In this document: positions 1 to 8,265 of the stretch, piece after piece | Layout: every line of letters starts with the position of its first letter | Numbering within the stretch: the stretch's first letter is position 1 | From: an uncultured Bacteroidales bacterium | Lineage (GTDB): Bacteria > Bacteroidota > Bacteroidia > Bacteroidales > Muribaculaceae | NCBI GenBank assembly: GCA_947644715.1 | Contig: CANSAP010000009.1 | Coordinates: forward strand, 1 to 64,000 | Direction of reading: 5' to 3' | DNA length: 64,000 bases | Program-made: the position numbers and the translations under genes | The notes under the pieces: model-generated | Databases searched by the model: none | What the model was told of the DNA's origin: nothing | What the model saw: only the letters and a program-made list of their open reading frames with translations

Positions 1-29
1 CCTTTCACCTCAAATAGACATCACGCACT

Positions 30-1010
30 TTGCACGCTTCGTTTTGTGGCCCATACATTCCCGCCTCCGTGACCGAGATAGGGGAGAGCTGCTTCGAAGA
101 GTGCAAGGCCCTGACCGAATTCACCCTGCCCGCCACAGTGACCACCCTTGGCTCCGACATGTTCTACGGTTGCGCATCGCTCAAGAGCATCAGCCTGCCC
201 GAAGGAATGACCCTCCTCCCCTCAAGCTTCTTGCAGGGCTGCGAGGCTCTGACCGAAGTGTCTATCCCCTCGACCGTCACCGAGATAGGCGCATTCTCCC
301 TCTCTGAATGCACGCTGCTGGCGAAGGTCGACCTGCCAGAGGGTGTGACCCGCATCGGCAAATTCGCTTTTGCCTACACCACCGAGCTGCGCTCCCTCCC
401 CCTCCCGGCCGGAGTGCAGGAGATTGGCAACGGCATCTTCTATCAGAGTGGAATCGAGGCCTCAGAACTCCCTGACGCAATTACAGTTATCCCCGACGGC
501 ACCTACCAGTGCTGCACCAACCTCGCCGATTTCACCGTGGGCAACAACGTGACCGAAATTGAGAAAGAAGCCTTCTATTGGTGCTTCGCTCTCAAGAGCA
601 TCAGATTCGGCGAGAAGGTAGCCAAGATTGGAGCTGACGCCTTCCTTAAGGATGATGCCATCAGAGATGTTGTCTGCCTGAATCCGGAGCCTGCCACAGG
701 CGCTTCCTTCCCTCAGGAGGTCTATGACAACGCGCAGCTCCTCGTGCCCGACGGCGCGCTGGAAGCTTACCGTGCAGCTCCCGGCTGGAAGGAATTCAAG
801 AACATCACCACCCCCATCATCCTCGGTGTGGATAGCGCCGCAGCCGTTAGCCCCTTCAGCATCGACGGCCGCACCGTGACGCTTCTCGAAGCAGGCTCCA
901 TCGTTGATGCCGCCGGACGCACACTGCTCAATGGCGCCGGCTCCATCGAGCTTGAAAGCGGCATCTACATCATCAGCACCGCCACCCGCACTCTCAAGAT
1001 TCGCCTGTGA
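30..1010 (+). CDS. BspA-type leucine-rich repeat surface protein, N-terminus missing
   Basis: Residues about 10-240 are consecutive BspA/TpLRR-type leucine-rich repeats of roughly 23 residues (pattern IPxxVTxIGxxxFxxC). A short linker follows, then about 60 residues that resemble a type IX secretion sorting domain, with VDAAGRTLLNGAGSIELESG and then GIYII before a basic end. Proteins of this family are usually cell-surface or secreted adhesin-like proteins. No signal peptide is present: the repeats begin within the first ten residues after a TTG, and an in-frame TAG at 15-17 prevents extension to the left. The true N-terminus must therefore lie outside the window in another frame, or the gene is broken, or the first 50 bases are misassembled. 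A strong terminator follows directly. The family call is safe; the start is not. Confidence 0.75.
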   Translation: MHASFCGPYIPASVTEIGESCFEECKALTEFTLPATVTTLGSDMFYGCASLKSISLPEGMTLLPSSFLQGCEALTEVSIPSTVTEIGAFSLSECTLLAKVDLPEGVTRIGKFAFAYTTELRSLPLPAGVQEIGNGIFYQSGIEASELPDAITVIPDGTYQCCTNLADFTVGNNVTEIEKEAFYWCFALKSIRFGEKVAKIGADAFLKDDAIRDVVCLNPEPATGASFPQEVYDNAQLLVPDGALEAYRAAPGWKEFKNITTPIILGVDSAAAVSPFSIDGRTVTLLEAGSIVDAAGRTLLNGAGSIELESGIYIISTATRTLKIRL

Positions 1011-1033
1011 TCCTAATCCGTTCTCGAGTCCCG

Positions 1034-1099
1034 CCCGGGAAGAGCTCCCTTATCCATTGGTATTCAATCGGAAAGGGAGGCTCTTCCCGGGCTGTTTTT
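1034..1099 (+). terminator. Rho-independent terminator after the LRR gene
   Basis: The arm at 1034-1050 (CCCGGGAAGAGCTCCCT) pairs with 1074-1091 with a single bulged G. A run of five T follows at 1094-1098. It lies 23 bases after the LRR stop codon and is in the correct orientation. Confidence 0.85.
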
Positions 1100-1247
1100 C
1101 GTCCTCACGCGCTCATCCCGGTAGAGATGCCGCCCGGCCTCAACTGATTTCGCATTTCCTGCGGTCGGAGAGGGATAAAAATATGTTTTGCAACACATTT
1201 AACGTAAATTAACAAATTGGGGGGGGTAGAATTGACCATTTTGATTG

Positions 1248-1255
1248 TAATTTTG
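1248..1255 (+). promoter_or_regulatory. Possible -7 promoter element of the long-leader gene
   Basis: TAATTTTG fits the Bacteroidetes -7 consensus TAnnTTTG. No TTTG is present at the usual 19-20 base distance upstream, so this is half of a promoter only. If used, transcription would start near 1262 and give a leader of about 380 bases before the gene at 1643. Confidence 0.35.
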
Positions 1256-1620
1256 CACAGCTTTTTGGGGCGGCTGTGCGCCGACATGCGGAAGCCCGAC
1301 TCCCGACGCACATAAACTCCAAAGGCAACTGACTACCGTAGCGCCTAATTTCTTGCGGCTTTGACTTACGACATACATGCTTTCTTATCATAGGTTCAGC
1401 CTACACACATGGGACTCACTTAACTCCCTTTGTTAGACCTCACCTTTTGGCTTTGACTTTAGGCACCACGCATCCATACTAAACTCAGACTTCCCGTTCT
1501 CGCGGGAGGCAGCGGTCGTATTCCGGCATACCCCTGTCGGCAGACGACTAATCTGACGTTACACACCTGCGTGTGTAGCTCAGACCACGGCTTGACAAAA
1601 AGAACAACCAATAAAAAATT
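1256..1620. ncRNA. Candidate structured RNA or structured leader (unidentified)
   Basis: This gene-free stretch has several helices that can form together. TCAGA 1485-1489 pairs with TCTGA 1552-1556 and encloses TCCCG 1492-1496 with CGGGA 1503-1507 and GTCGT 1515-1519 with ACGAC 1544-1548, giving a three-way junction. A separate hairpin ACACAC/GTGTGT lies at 1561-1576. An 11-base direct repeat, GGCTTTGACTT, occurs at 1357 and 1449. The minus strand has A-rich potential loops, as is common in structured RNA, so the transcribed strand is undecided. I compared it by eye with tmRNA, RNase P RNA and SRP RNA landmarks and found none. Some phrases recall group II intron domain I, but not convincingly. 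Confidence 0.35.
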
Positions 1621-1642
1621 AAACTAACTAAAAAACTTACAA

Positions 1643-4600
1643 ATGTTACGAGAAAAACTTAAGAGCAGGTTCCTACGGCCCCTGCTCCTGCTCGCAGCCC
1701 TGTTGGCCCTGAGCCAATCATCATTGGCGCTCGATTTCTCCGCCTATGGACTGCGCGGCAGTTGGGACTCCTCATGGAGTACCACCCGAAGCTTCAATGC
1801 GGACGGCAAGCTCACCATGACCTACGACAATTATGAGTTCAAGCTCCATGACGGCGGCTGGGTTGAGTTCAATAACGGCTCAATGACCTACGACACTTCT
1901 GTCATTGAGGCTTCTAACAACAACTTGAAGCTCAAAGATTGCCCTTCCGGTACTGAGGTAGTATTTACTCTTACTGAAGTGAATAGCAAACCTTATCTGA
2001 GTGCTTCATGGGGAAGCAGCAGTGATAGTGACTACACCAAATATGGCCTGCAAAGTGATAAGGCCGGTTGGTCAACTCCCGCCGGAAAGTTTAATGCTGA
2101 CGGCAAGCTGACTCTCACAAGTGGTGTAGACTTTTCTGTAATCAAACTTTGGGACACCGACGGAACTTGGTATGGTGATAGTGATTGTGACTATGATGCA
2201 TCTGTGTTTGAGAAAAATGACACAAACTATGCACTCATAGGTTGCCCCGATGGCACATCAGTGACCTTTACTCTCACCATGAATGGCGGCAAACCCTCTC
2301 TCACAGCCTCCTGGAATACTCCTCTGCCCGAACATACTTACTACCTGCGTGGTGACTGGGCTTCATTTGATGCCGGTTGGGGTTCTACCGACCAGCGTGC
2401 TTTTGTGGCTGACGAAGATGGCAACCTTGTCTATACATTCCTTGGCCTGAATCTGCAAACGCAATTCCGCGTTTGGTATAACGACGGTAACGAACACTGG
2501 ACATCTCCCACCGGTACCAACGTAATCCCCTCCGGCAACGGCGAAAATCTGAAACTCAACACCCTTCTGAAGGGCACTGCCGACATCACTTTCACTCTGT
2601 CTCTGAATGCTGACGGCACCCCCAAGAACCTGAGCGTAACCTGGACCAACGTTCACCTCGACGAGACCGTTGTTGTGCCCGGTATGCCCTTCTATCCCTA
2701 CGGCGTAAGAAACGAATCTCAGTTCCTGGCTGCCATGAATGAAGGCAAGCCTTACTACTATCTGCTCGGCCACGCGCTCAACAACAAGCAGCCCTCTCCC
2801 GAGTGGGAGCTTGTGCCCGGTGAAAAACTCTTCCCCGGCGATGCCCGCTATGCCGGCAAATATGTCTGCGACTTCACTTTCACCAAGCACCTTGACGGCA
2901 CAACTGCCGACGGCTATGGCGACAATGACGGCAACACCCGCTGGGTATATGTAGGTTCCTATGAGAATGCCGGCGCTACCGAGATTCACCACGTCTACAC
3001 CGGCCGCGACCTCTGGAACGGCTTGACCGTGCCCCAGGGCAGCATCAACAATTCGCTGCGTCTGCGTGCTGTCTATGACCCCTCGCTCGGCGACACTGAT
3101 GCCTCCCTGACAATTGAATACCTCCGTCTCACTGAAGACAAGACTTGGGAGGTGACCGAAGTGCCTGACGCTCTCCCCTTCATATCCCTCGTGGGTGCTG
3201 AATGGAAGCAGCGTGAGGGTGTGCCCACTAACCTCGTTAACATTCCCGCTGACCAGTCAGCCAAATACGACGGTTGGAACACCACCACCGGCGGCTGGCA
3301 GCAGAGCTGGATTCAGTATAACGCTGACGGTGAGGCCGTGACTAACCGAACCAAAACCGGCGTTTACTTCAACACCCAGTGGCCCCCTTACCACGATATC
3401 ATCTTCACCTCTCAGTTCCAGCTTAACGGCAACGACTATGAGATGGGTCTCTCATCCGGCGAGCTGACATTCTCCCCCTCATCTGAAGCTACAGGTGCGG
3501 TGTGGAAAAATGATCCCCGCTTCATCGGTCAGGAGAATCTGATCCTTGATGACAATGCAACCTATCGCCTCTATGAGGTGTCTGACCTTTGGGCTAACGG
3601 CAAGTTCAAACTCTGGACCGGCTGGAGCGGTGCCCGCAAGAACGCCAACGGCGATGGTGCCGAATGGGAATATAACTGGAACTGGGGCGAATACCGCGAA
3701 GGAGCAGAGGCTGTGGAAATCGGCTTCAATCAGACTGTTATGATGGGCCTCCAGAACGGCGACATGGTGTTCAACAAGCCGACCTATCTGTCTCACGTTT
3801 ACTTCTTCCTCGACGTAAACAATCCCCGCGTCAACAGTGCCTGCCGCCTCTACACCACTTTGGCTCCCGGCGGTGCGCAGATTCACGCCCTCTCCAACTC
3901 CACTTACACCGCAGGTGTCTTCAAACCCGAATTGACCTACGTGCTTGAAGAGGACACCAAAGTAACCGGCGTGCACGTGGTTATCTACCGCCAGTCTGAC
4001 GACCGTGTGATGGGTGAGATTCTTGAGGAGGATGGCCTCGATGTAGCTGCCGCTGACTTCTCCTCTATCTTCGCCGCTGACTTCGCTTCTGCTGACGACT
4101 ATGCCGAGGGCTACTTCCACGATGGCTTCAACTATCGTAACTCCGGTTGGTACTACTACACCATGGAGGTTTCCTTCAGCAACACTACCGAGAAGGCTCT
4201 CGTGAAGTCCAACCCTTACTACGTGCAGGCAGTTGCCTCTACTCTCTATGTCGGTCAGCTCATCAAGGTTAACAAGGAGAATGCTCCCGAAGAACTGAAT
4301 AAGTATGATTTCGTGACCTATTCTCCCGGTGCTGTTGAGGCTTACGGTTATAACCTCGAACCCTCTGAAGAGATGGGTGAATGGGGCTATCACGTGACCA
4401 TGCTCGACAAAGTGCCCGAACCCTCTTTCTATGCAAGCAGCGAGCAGGCCACCTGGACCCGTCAGATGCTTATCTATGCCCGTCGTCCCTGGATGGGTCC
4501 CGACGCTGACGAATCAATGGCCGGCTCCACCGGTGTCAAATGGAATTTGAGTGTGCCCAACGCAATGGACTCTCCCACTGCAATTCAGACTACTGATGAT

Positions 4601-6082
4601 AGAACAGTTGAGGGTGATGTTCCGTTGGAATATGTATTCCCCGCTCCCGACGTGTTCCGTCACACCTACTCCGTAACCCTGACCTATAAACCCGCTTCCG
4701 CCGGAACAGATGCAGGCGAAATCGGCGAACTCACCACACAGCCGATGACTTACTACATCGCTCCGCGTGTGCCGACTCCCCGTATGCAGCCCGGCCGATT
4801 CGATGCCATCATCTCCTATGATGAGGACAATAAGGATGTGACCGTCAGCGGCGCTCTGCACACCGGTCTGACCAACGGTGAGTACACCGCTTCTGATATT
4901 GAATACAAGAACACCCGCGTGCGCCGTCTCCACATCAAGACTTATGTGGATATGCCGAACGCCACCCAGGAGCTGATTAGCCTCATCCCCGACGATGAAG
5001 ACTATTCCGGCACTCCCGCCAATGAGCATCAGCTCGGCAAGGCTACCCGCGATACTAACTTCGAAGGCGACGAGCGTCTTCAGGAATACCTGAAGGGCAC
5101 AAAGCTCAACCTGAAGGATGTGACTCCCGAGTCTTACATCTACTTCGTGAACCAGGACATCAACCGCTGGATTCAGTACAATGAGACAACCGGCCAATAT
5201 GAGGCTATCCCCCGCAAGCTCGTCTTCGACTTTGTGAAGAACAAGGGCCTCGTAATCTTCTACGAACGTAAAGCCGAGGGTGTGACCATCGAAATCAATC
5301 CTGAGCTGCAGGCTCCCGAGATTGCAGCCGAGACTCCCCACGTTTATCGCGTGATTCGCGAGAAGGCTCCTGAGTCAAACGACTATGAAGAGCTGCTGAT
5401 TCTGGCTAACACTCCGGAGATTACCCCCGCAGTGAGCAAGCTCGCTGACACTGAACTGACCATCGACACCGAGCATCACGACCCCTACTATGCTTTCCGC
5501 ATCAATGGTCAGGCCGTGGGCATCAACGGTTGCGACGACGAGACCGAAACCAACGCCTTGCAGCATCACTCTGCACTGTGTAAGGATGAGACCACCTGCT
5601 ACGTAATCCAGAAAGAGGATCTCGGTACTTACTGGTCCGGCATGGGTGCAACCTCTCAGCTCAGCAACCAGTTCAGTGTTGAGGTGGCTCATGGCTACAT
5701 CTTCGCAACCTCCGGCGAGAACATGGATATGCAGTACTACGGCGCTATCTTCAAGCCGGGTCAGGAGGAGCTTGATCCGACTCCCGCAAACGCTCCGATG
5801 CGTGCTGCTGCCAACAATGCTGAGAACTACATGGTATTCGTCTCCGTGCCTGCCAAGGCTGACTTCAACCTGACTGACATTCAGACCTCTATCGAGAATG
5901 TTGAGATGAACGCCGCAGGCATCGTGGCCGGCGCAGGCTTCATCGATATGATGGGCAATGAGGGTGCAGTCTACAGCGTGGATGGCCGCGTGCTCTATCA
6001 GGGCGCAGGCCGCGTGGAACTCCCCGCAGGCATCTACGTAGCCGCCACTGCTTCCGAAACCATGAAGGTAATCGTTAAGTAA
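1643..6082 (+). CDS. Large secreted multi-module protein with a type IX-like sorting domain
   Basis: A clear signal peptide covers residues 1-29 (basic start, leucine-rich core, cut near SLA/LDF). Three tandem modules of about 95-105 residues follow (roughly 33-125, 130-225 and 230-335). They share a pattern of an xLRGxW-like opening, an FxADGxLxxT strand, a KLWxxDG-like turn and a VTFTL...LxASW ending, which suggests related beta-sandwich, possibly carbohydrate-binding, domains. The middle 1000 residues are aromatic and acidic, contain no motif I recognise, and look like further beta domains. The last 45 residues (VYSVDGRVLYQGAGRVELP, then GIYVA and a lysine-rich end) resemble a type IX C-terminal signal and match the end of the upstream LRR protein. 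The export route is inferred and the ligand is unknown. Codons in about 1900-2300 are more AT-rich than in the rest of the gene. Confidence 0.8.
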   Translation: MLREKLKSRFLRPLLLLAALLALSQSSLALDFSAYGLRGSWDSSWSTTRSFNADGKLTMTYDNYEFKLHDGGWVEFNNGSMTYDTSVIEASNNNLKLKDCPSGTEVVFTLTEVNSKPYLSASWGSSSDSDYTKYGLQSDKAGWSTPAGKFNADGKLTLTSGVDFSVIKLWDTDGTWYGDSDCDYDASVFEKNDTNYALIGCPDGTSVTFTLTMNGGKPSLTASWNTPLPEHTYYLRGDWASFDAGWGSTDQRAFVADEDGNLVYTFLGLNLQTQFRVWYNDGNEHWTSPTGTNVIPSGNGENLKLNTLLKGTADITFTLSLNADGTPKNLSVTWTNVHLDETVVVPGMPFYPYGVRNESQFLAAMNEGKPYYYLLGHALNNKQPSPEWELVPGEKLFPGDARYAGKYVCDFTFTKHLDGTTADGYGDNDGNTRWVYVGSYENAGATEIHHVYTGRDLWNGLTVPQGSINNSLRLRAVYDPSLGDTDASLTIEYLRLTEDKTWEVTEVPDALPFISLVGAEWKQREGVPTNLVNIPADQSAKYDGWNTTTGGWQQSWIQYNADGEAVTNRTKTGVYFNTQWPPYHDIIFTSQFQLNGNDYEMGLSSGELTFSPSSEATGAVWKNDPRFIGQENLILDDNATYRLYEVSDLWANGKFKLWTGWSGARKNANGDGAEWEYNWNWGEYREGAEAVEIGFNQTVMMGLQNGDMVFNKPTYLSHVYFFLDVNNPRVNSACRLYTTLAPGGAQIHALSNSTYTAGVFKPELTYVLEEDTKVTGVHVVIYRQSDDRVMGEILEEDGLDVAAADFSSIFAADFASADDYAEGYFHDGFNYRNSGWYYYTMEVSFSNTTEKALVKSNPYYVQAVASTLYVGQLIKVNKENAPEELNKYDFVTYSPGAVEAYGYNLEPSEEMGEWGYHVTMLDKVPEPSFYASSEQATWTRQMLIYARRPWMGPDADESMAGSTGVKWNLSVPNAMDSPTAIQTTDDRTVEGDVPLEYVFPAPDVFRHTYSVTLTYKPASAGTDAGEIGELTTQPMTYYIAPRVPTPRMQPGRFDAIISYDEDNKDVTVSGALHTGLTNGEYTASDIEYKNTRVRRLHIKTYVDMPNATQELISLIPDDEDYSGTPANEHQLGKATRDTNFEGDERLQEYLKGTKLNLKDVTPESYIYFVNQDINRWIQYNETTGQYEAIPRKLVFDFVKNKGLVIFYERKAEGVTIEINPELQAPEIAAETPHVYRVIREKAPESNDYEELLILANTPEITPAVSKLADTELTIDTEHHDPYYAFRINGQAVGINGCDDETETNALQHHSALCKDETTCYVIQKEDLGTYWSGMGATSQLSNQFSVEVAHGYIFATSGENMDMQYYGAIFKPGQEELDPTPANAPMRAAANNAENYMVFVSVPAKADFNLTDIQTSIENVEMNAAGIVAGAGFIDMMGNEGAVYSVDGRVLYQGAGRVELPAGIYVAATASETMKVIVK

Positions 6083-6086
6083 TCCC

Positions 6087-6114
6087 TCGCGACGCCCGAT
6101 AAATCGGGTCGCGA
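6087..6114. terminator. Hairpin after the secreted protein gene
   Basis: TCGCGACGCCCGAT pairs with ATCGGGTCGCGA, leaving a two-base bulge and an AA loop. It begins five bases after the stop codon. There is no T-run, so it may be an RNA-stabilising 3' hairpin rather than an intrinsic terminator. Confidence 0.5.
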
Positions 6115-6125
6115 TACACCACAGG

Positions 6126-6151
6126 CTGCGGGCGAATGAACCCGCCCGCAG
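6126..6151. terminator. Second GC-rich hairpin after the secreted protein gene
   Basis: CTGCGGGCG at 6126-6134 pairs perfectly with CGCCCGCAG at 6143-6151. There is no following T-run. Together with the preceding hairpin it ends the transcription unit. The rest of 6152-6355 shows nothing I recognise. Confidence 0.45.
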
Positions 6152-6355
6152 TCACCCGTAAATCAAGAAATTAGTTTTAGTTAAAGTTAATTTATTAAGT
6201 CAAAGGAAAGAAAGCCGGGCACGTCGAGATGATGTCCCCGGCTATTTATTTCCCCCTGATGCGCATGAATTTGCACGGGTTGTGCCCGTATATAATTGAT
6301 TGTCAGTTATTTACTGACTTTATTAACACTTTAAGACAATTTAATACTTCGCGGG

Positions 6356-6386
6356 CTTGGTTTTCCGCGGTTTATTCGTTACTTTG
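6356..6386 (+). promoter_or_regulatory. Probable parAB promoter
   Basis: CTTG at 6356-6359 and TTACTTTG at 6379-6386 are 19 bases apart. They approximate the Bacteroidetes TTTG/TAnnTTTG pair with one change in each half. The predicted start near 6393 places the nested palindrome at 6423-6554 inside the 5' leader. Confidence 0.45.
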
Positions 6387-6422
6387 CAGTTTGAAACCGA
6401 TAAAAGTCAAGATGACTTCCAA

Positions 6423-6554
6423 GTAAGTGGCTCAAATAAAAGAGTTAATGTTTATTTCGGATGGCTTTTGTGATGGATTTCGCAAAAGCCGCTCAAATAA
6501 ACATTGACAACGAGAGCCACTAAATACATTAACTCATTTATTTGAGACACTTAC
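6423..6554. repeat. Nested palindromic leader in front of parA
   Basis: The outer arms 6423-6450 and 6527-6554 are complementary over 26 of 28 bases. Inside them TGTTTATTT (6449-6457) pairs with AAATAAACA (6495-6503), and GGCTTTTG (6463-6470) with CAAAAGCC (6483-6490). A competing pairing is also possible: AGTGGCTC (6426-6433) with GAGCCACT (6514-6521). The motif CTCAAATAAA occurs twice directly and once inverted. The structure ends six bases before the parA start codon, so it could control ribosome access or act as an operator. It is not a canonical parS site. Confidence 0.7.
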
Positions 6555-6560
6555 CATATT

Positions 6561-7352
6561 ATGGGTAAAATTATTGCCATAGCTAATCAGAAGGGGGGTG
6601 TGGGCAAAACCACCACCGCCATCAACTTGGCATCCTGTCTGGCCGAGGCCGGCAAAAAGGTGTTGCTCATTGATGCCGACCCGCAGGCAAATGCCACCTC
6701 CGGCCTTGGGATTGACCCGCGCGAGGCGCAGGCAAGCATCTATGAGTGCCTGGTGGATGACTATCCCGTGGCCTCCGCCCTTCAGAAGACCTGCATCAAG
6801 GGGCTGAGCCTGGTGAGCAGTCGCATCGACCTGGTGGGTGCCGAGCTTGAGCTGATCAATAAGCCGCAGCGCGAGCGAGTGCTCCGCAGCGCCCTGGCCA
6901 CCGTCAAGGATGACTTCGACTTCCTGCTGATTGACTGTAGCCCCTCGCTGGGTTTCATCACCGTCAATGCTCTGACGGCAGCCGACTCCGTGATTATCCC
7001 GGTGCAGGCGGAGTATTTCGCTCTGGAGGGTATCACGCAGCTGCTCAACACTATACGCATCATCAAGAGCCGCCTCAACCCGCAGCTCGAAATCGAGGGC
7101 TTCCTGCTCACGATGTATGACGCGCGCCTCCGCCTGGCCAATCAGATATATGAGGAGCTGAAGGGGCACTTCGGGCAGATGGTGTTCAGCACCGTTATCC
7201 CCCGAAACATCAAGCTCTCCGAGGCTCCCTCCCACGGCCTCCCCGTGATTCTCTACGACTCCGATTCGCGCGGCGCCATCTCCCATCGCCAGCTGGCCAA
7301 AGAGCTGATTGCCCGCAACAAACCGGAGGCCGCGCAGAAAGCAGCCAAGTAA
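6561..7352 (+). CDS. parA: Chromosome partitioning ATPase ParA (Soj family)
   Basis: A 263-residue deviant Walker ATPase that acts on the nucleoid with ParB to segregate the replicated origin. The N-terminus begins MGKIIAIANQKGGVGKTT, which is the Walker A motif with the signature first lysine. It is followed by LLIDADPQ near residue 40 and LLIDCSPSLG near residue 120. The length matches chromosomal Soj proteins with no N-terminal DNA-binding extension. The ATG at 6561 directly follows the nested palindrome. parB begins 19 bases after its stop, so the two are co-transcribed. Very secure. Confidence 0.97.
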   Translation: MGKIIAIANQKGGVGKTTTAINLASCLAEAGKKVLLIDADPQANATSGLGIDPREAQASIYECLVDDYPVASALQKTCIKGLSLVSSRIDLVGAELELINKPQRERVLRSALATVKDDFDFLLIDCSPSLGFITVNALTAADSVIIPVQAEYFALEGITQLLNTIRIIKSRLNPQLEIEGFLLTMYDARLRLANQIYEELKGHFGQMVFSTVIPRNIKLSEAPSHGLPVILYDSDSRGAISHRQLAKELIARNKPEAAQKAAK

Positions 7353-7371
7353 CCACGCTTAACTCTCGATT

Positions 7372-8265
7372 ATGGCTCAGAAACGAAACGCATTGGGACG
7401 CGGCCTGGATTCACTCATCTCCATGGGCGACATTCAGACCTCCGGCTCATCTGAAATAAACGACATTGAGATTTCTCTCATAGCCCCTAACCCTGACCAG
7501 CCCCGCAGCAATTTCTCGCAGGAGGCGCTGGAAGAATTGGCCGGCTCCATACGCGAACTGGGCATCATCCAGCCCCTCTCGCTGCGCACTATGCCTGACG
7601 GCACCTATCAGATTATTGCCGGCGAACGCCGCTGGCGCGCCGCCCGAATGGCCGGCCTCACAAGGGTGCCCGCCTATGTGCGCACAGCCACTGATGTGGA
7701 GATGACCGAGATGGCTCTCATTGAAAATATTCAGCGTGAGGATCTGAATGCAATCGAGGTGGCGCTCACCTTCAAGAAACTCATCGACCAGTATGACCTG
7801 ACGCAGGACCGCCTCTCCGAACGCATCGGCAAGAAGCGCGCCACCATAGCCAACCATCTGCGCCTGCTCCGCCTGCCGGCTGAGGTGCAGCTCGGCCTGC
7901 GCGACCGCCGGATCGACATGGGCCATGCCCGCGCAATCCTCTCGGTGGAGGACCCGAAGAATCAGCTGAAGCTCTACAATCTGATTCTGAGTGAAGGTCT
8001 CTCCGTGCGCCGCGTCGAGGAGCTGGCCAAGGAAATCAAGGAGGCCGAGCTGAAGGGTGAGACTCCGAGAATCAACAAGAAGCGGGCGGCGGCCACAGCC
8101 CCCTCGCATGACTATGACTTCTTCCGTCGTGACCTGCAGCGATATTTCGCCACCCCGGTGAAATTCTCGCGCAAAACTGACGGTCGAGGCTCCATAACCC
8201 TCTCCTTTGCTAATGACGATGAGCTGCAGCAGCTCGTCATGTTGTTTGAAAAACTGAAACAATGA
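7372..8265 (+). CDS. parB: Chromosome partitioning protein ParB (Spo0J family)
   Basis: A 297-residue CTP-dependent DNA clamp that loads at parS and stimulates ParA. The ParB/Srx-type N-terminal domain covers about residues 30-125 and contains IIAGERRWRAARMAGL and then MALIENIQRED. A helix-turn-helix follows (LSERIGKKRATIANHLRLLR, about 145-165), and the C-terminal dimerisation part ends in LQQLVMLFEKLKQ. No parS consensus was noticed in the window by eye. Its stop overlaps the next start as ATGA, which implies translational coupling to the DUF5683 gene. Confidence 0.97.
   Translation: MAQKRNALGRGLDSLISMGDIQTSGSSEINDIEISLIAPNPDQPRSNFSQEALEELAGSIRELGIIQPLSLRTMPDGTYQIIAGERRWRAARMAGLTRVPAYVRTATDVEMTEMALIENIQREDLNAIEVALTFKKLIDQYDLTQDRLSERIGKKRATIANHLRLLRLPAEVQLGLRDRRIDMGHARAILSVEDPKNQLKLYNLILSEGLSVRRVEELAKEIKEAELKGETPRINKKRAAATAPSHDYDFFRRDLQRYFATPVKFSRKTDGRGSITLSFANDDELQQLVMLFEKLKQ

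Noticed and set aside
1256..1620. tmRNA, RNase P RNA or SRP RNA
   Set aside because: The conserved ends, tag frame or core motifs of these RNAs were not found on either strand.
3479..4393. 304-residue minus-strand ORF inside the secreted protein gene
   Set aside because: Antisense shadow; the plus-strand protein is open throughout with a signal peptide and sorting domain.
6423..6554. parS centromere site
   Set aside because: The sequence is unlike the GTTTCACGTGAAAC-type parS palindrome and sits at the promoter.
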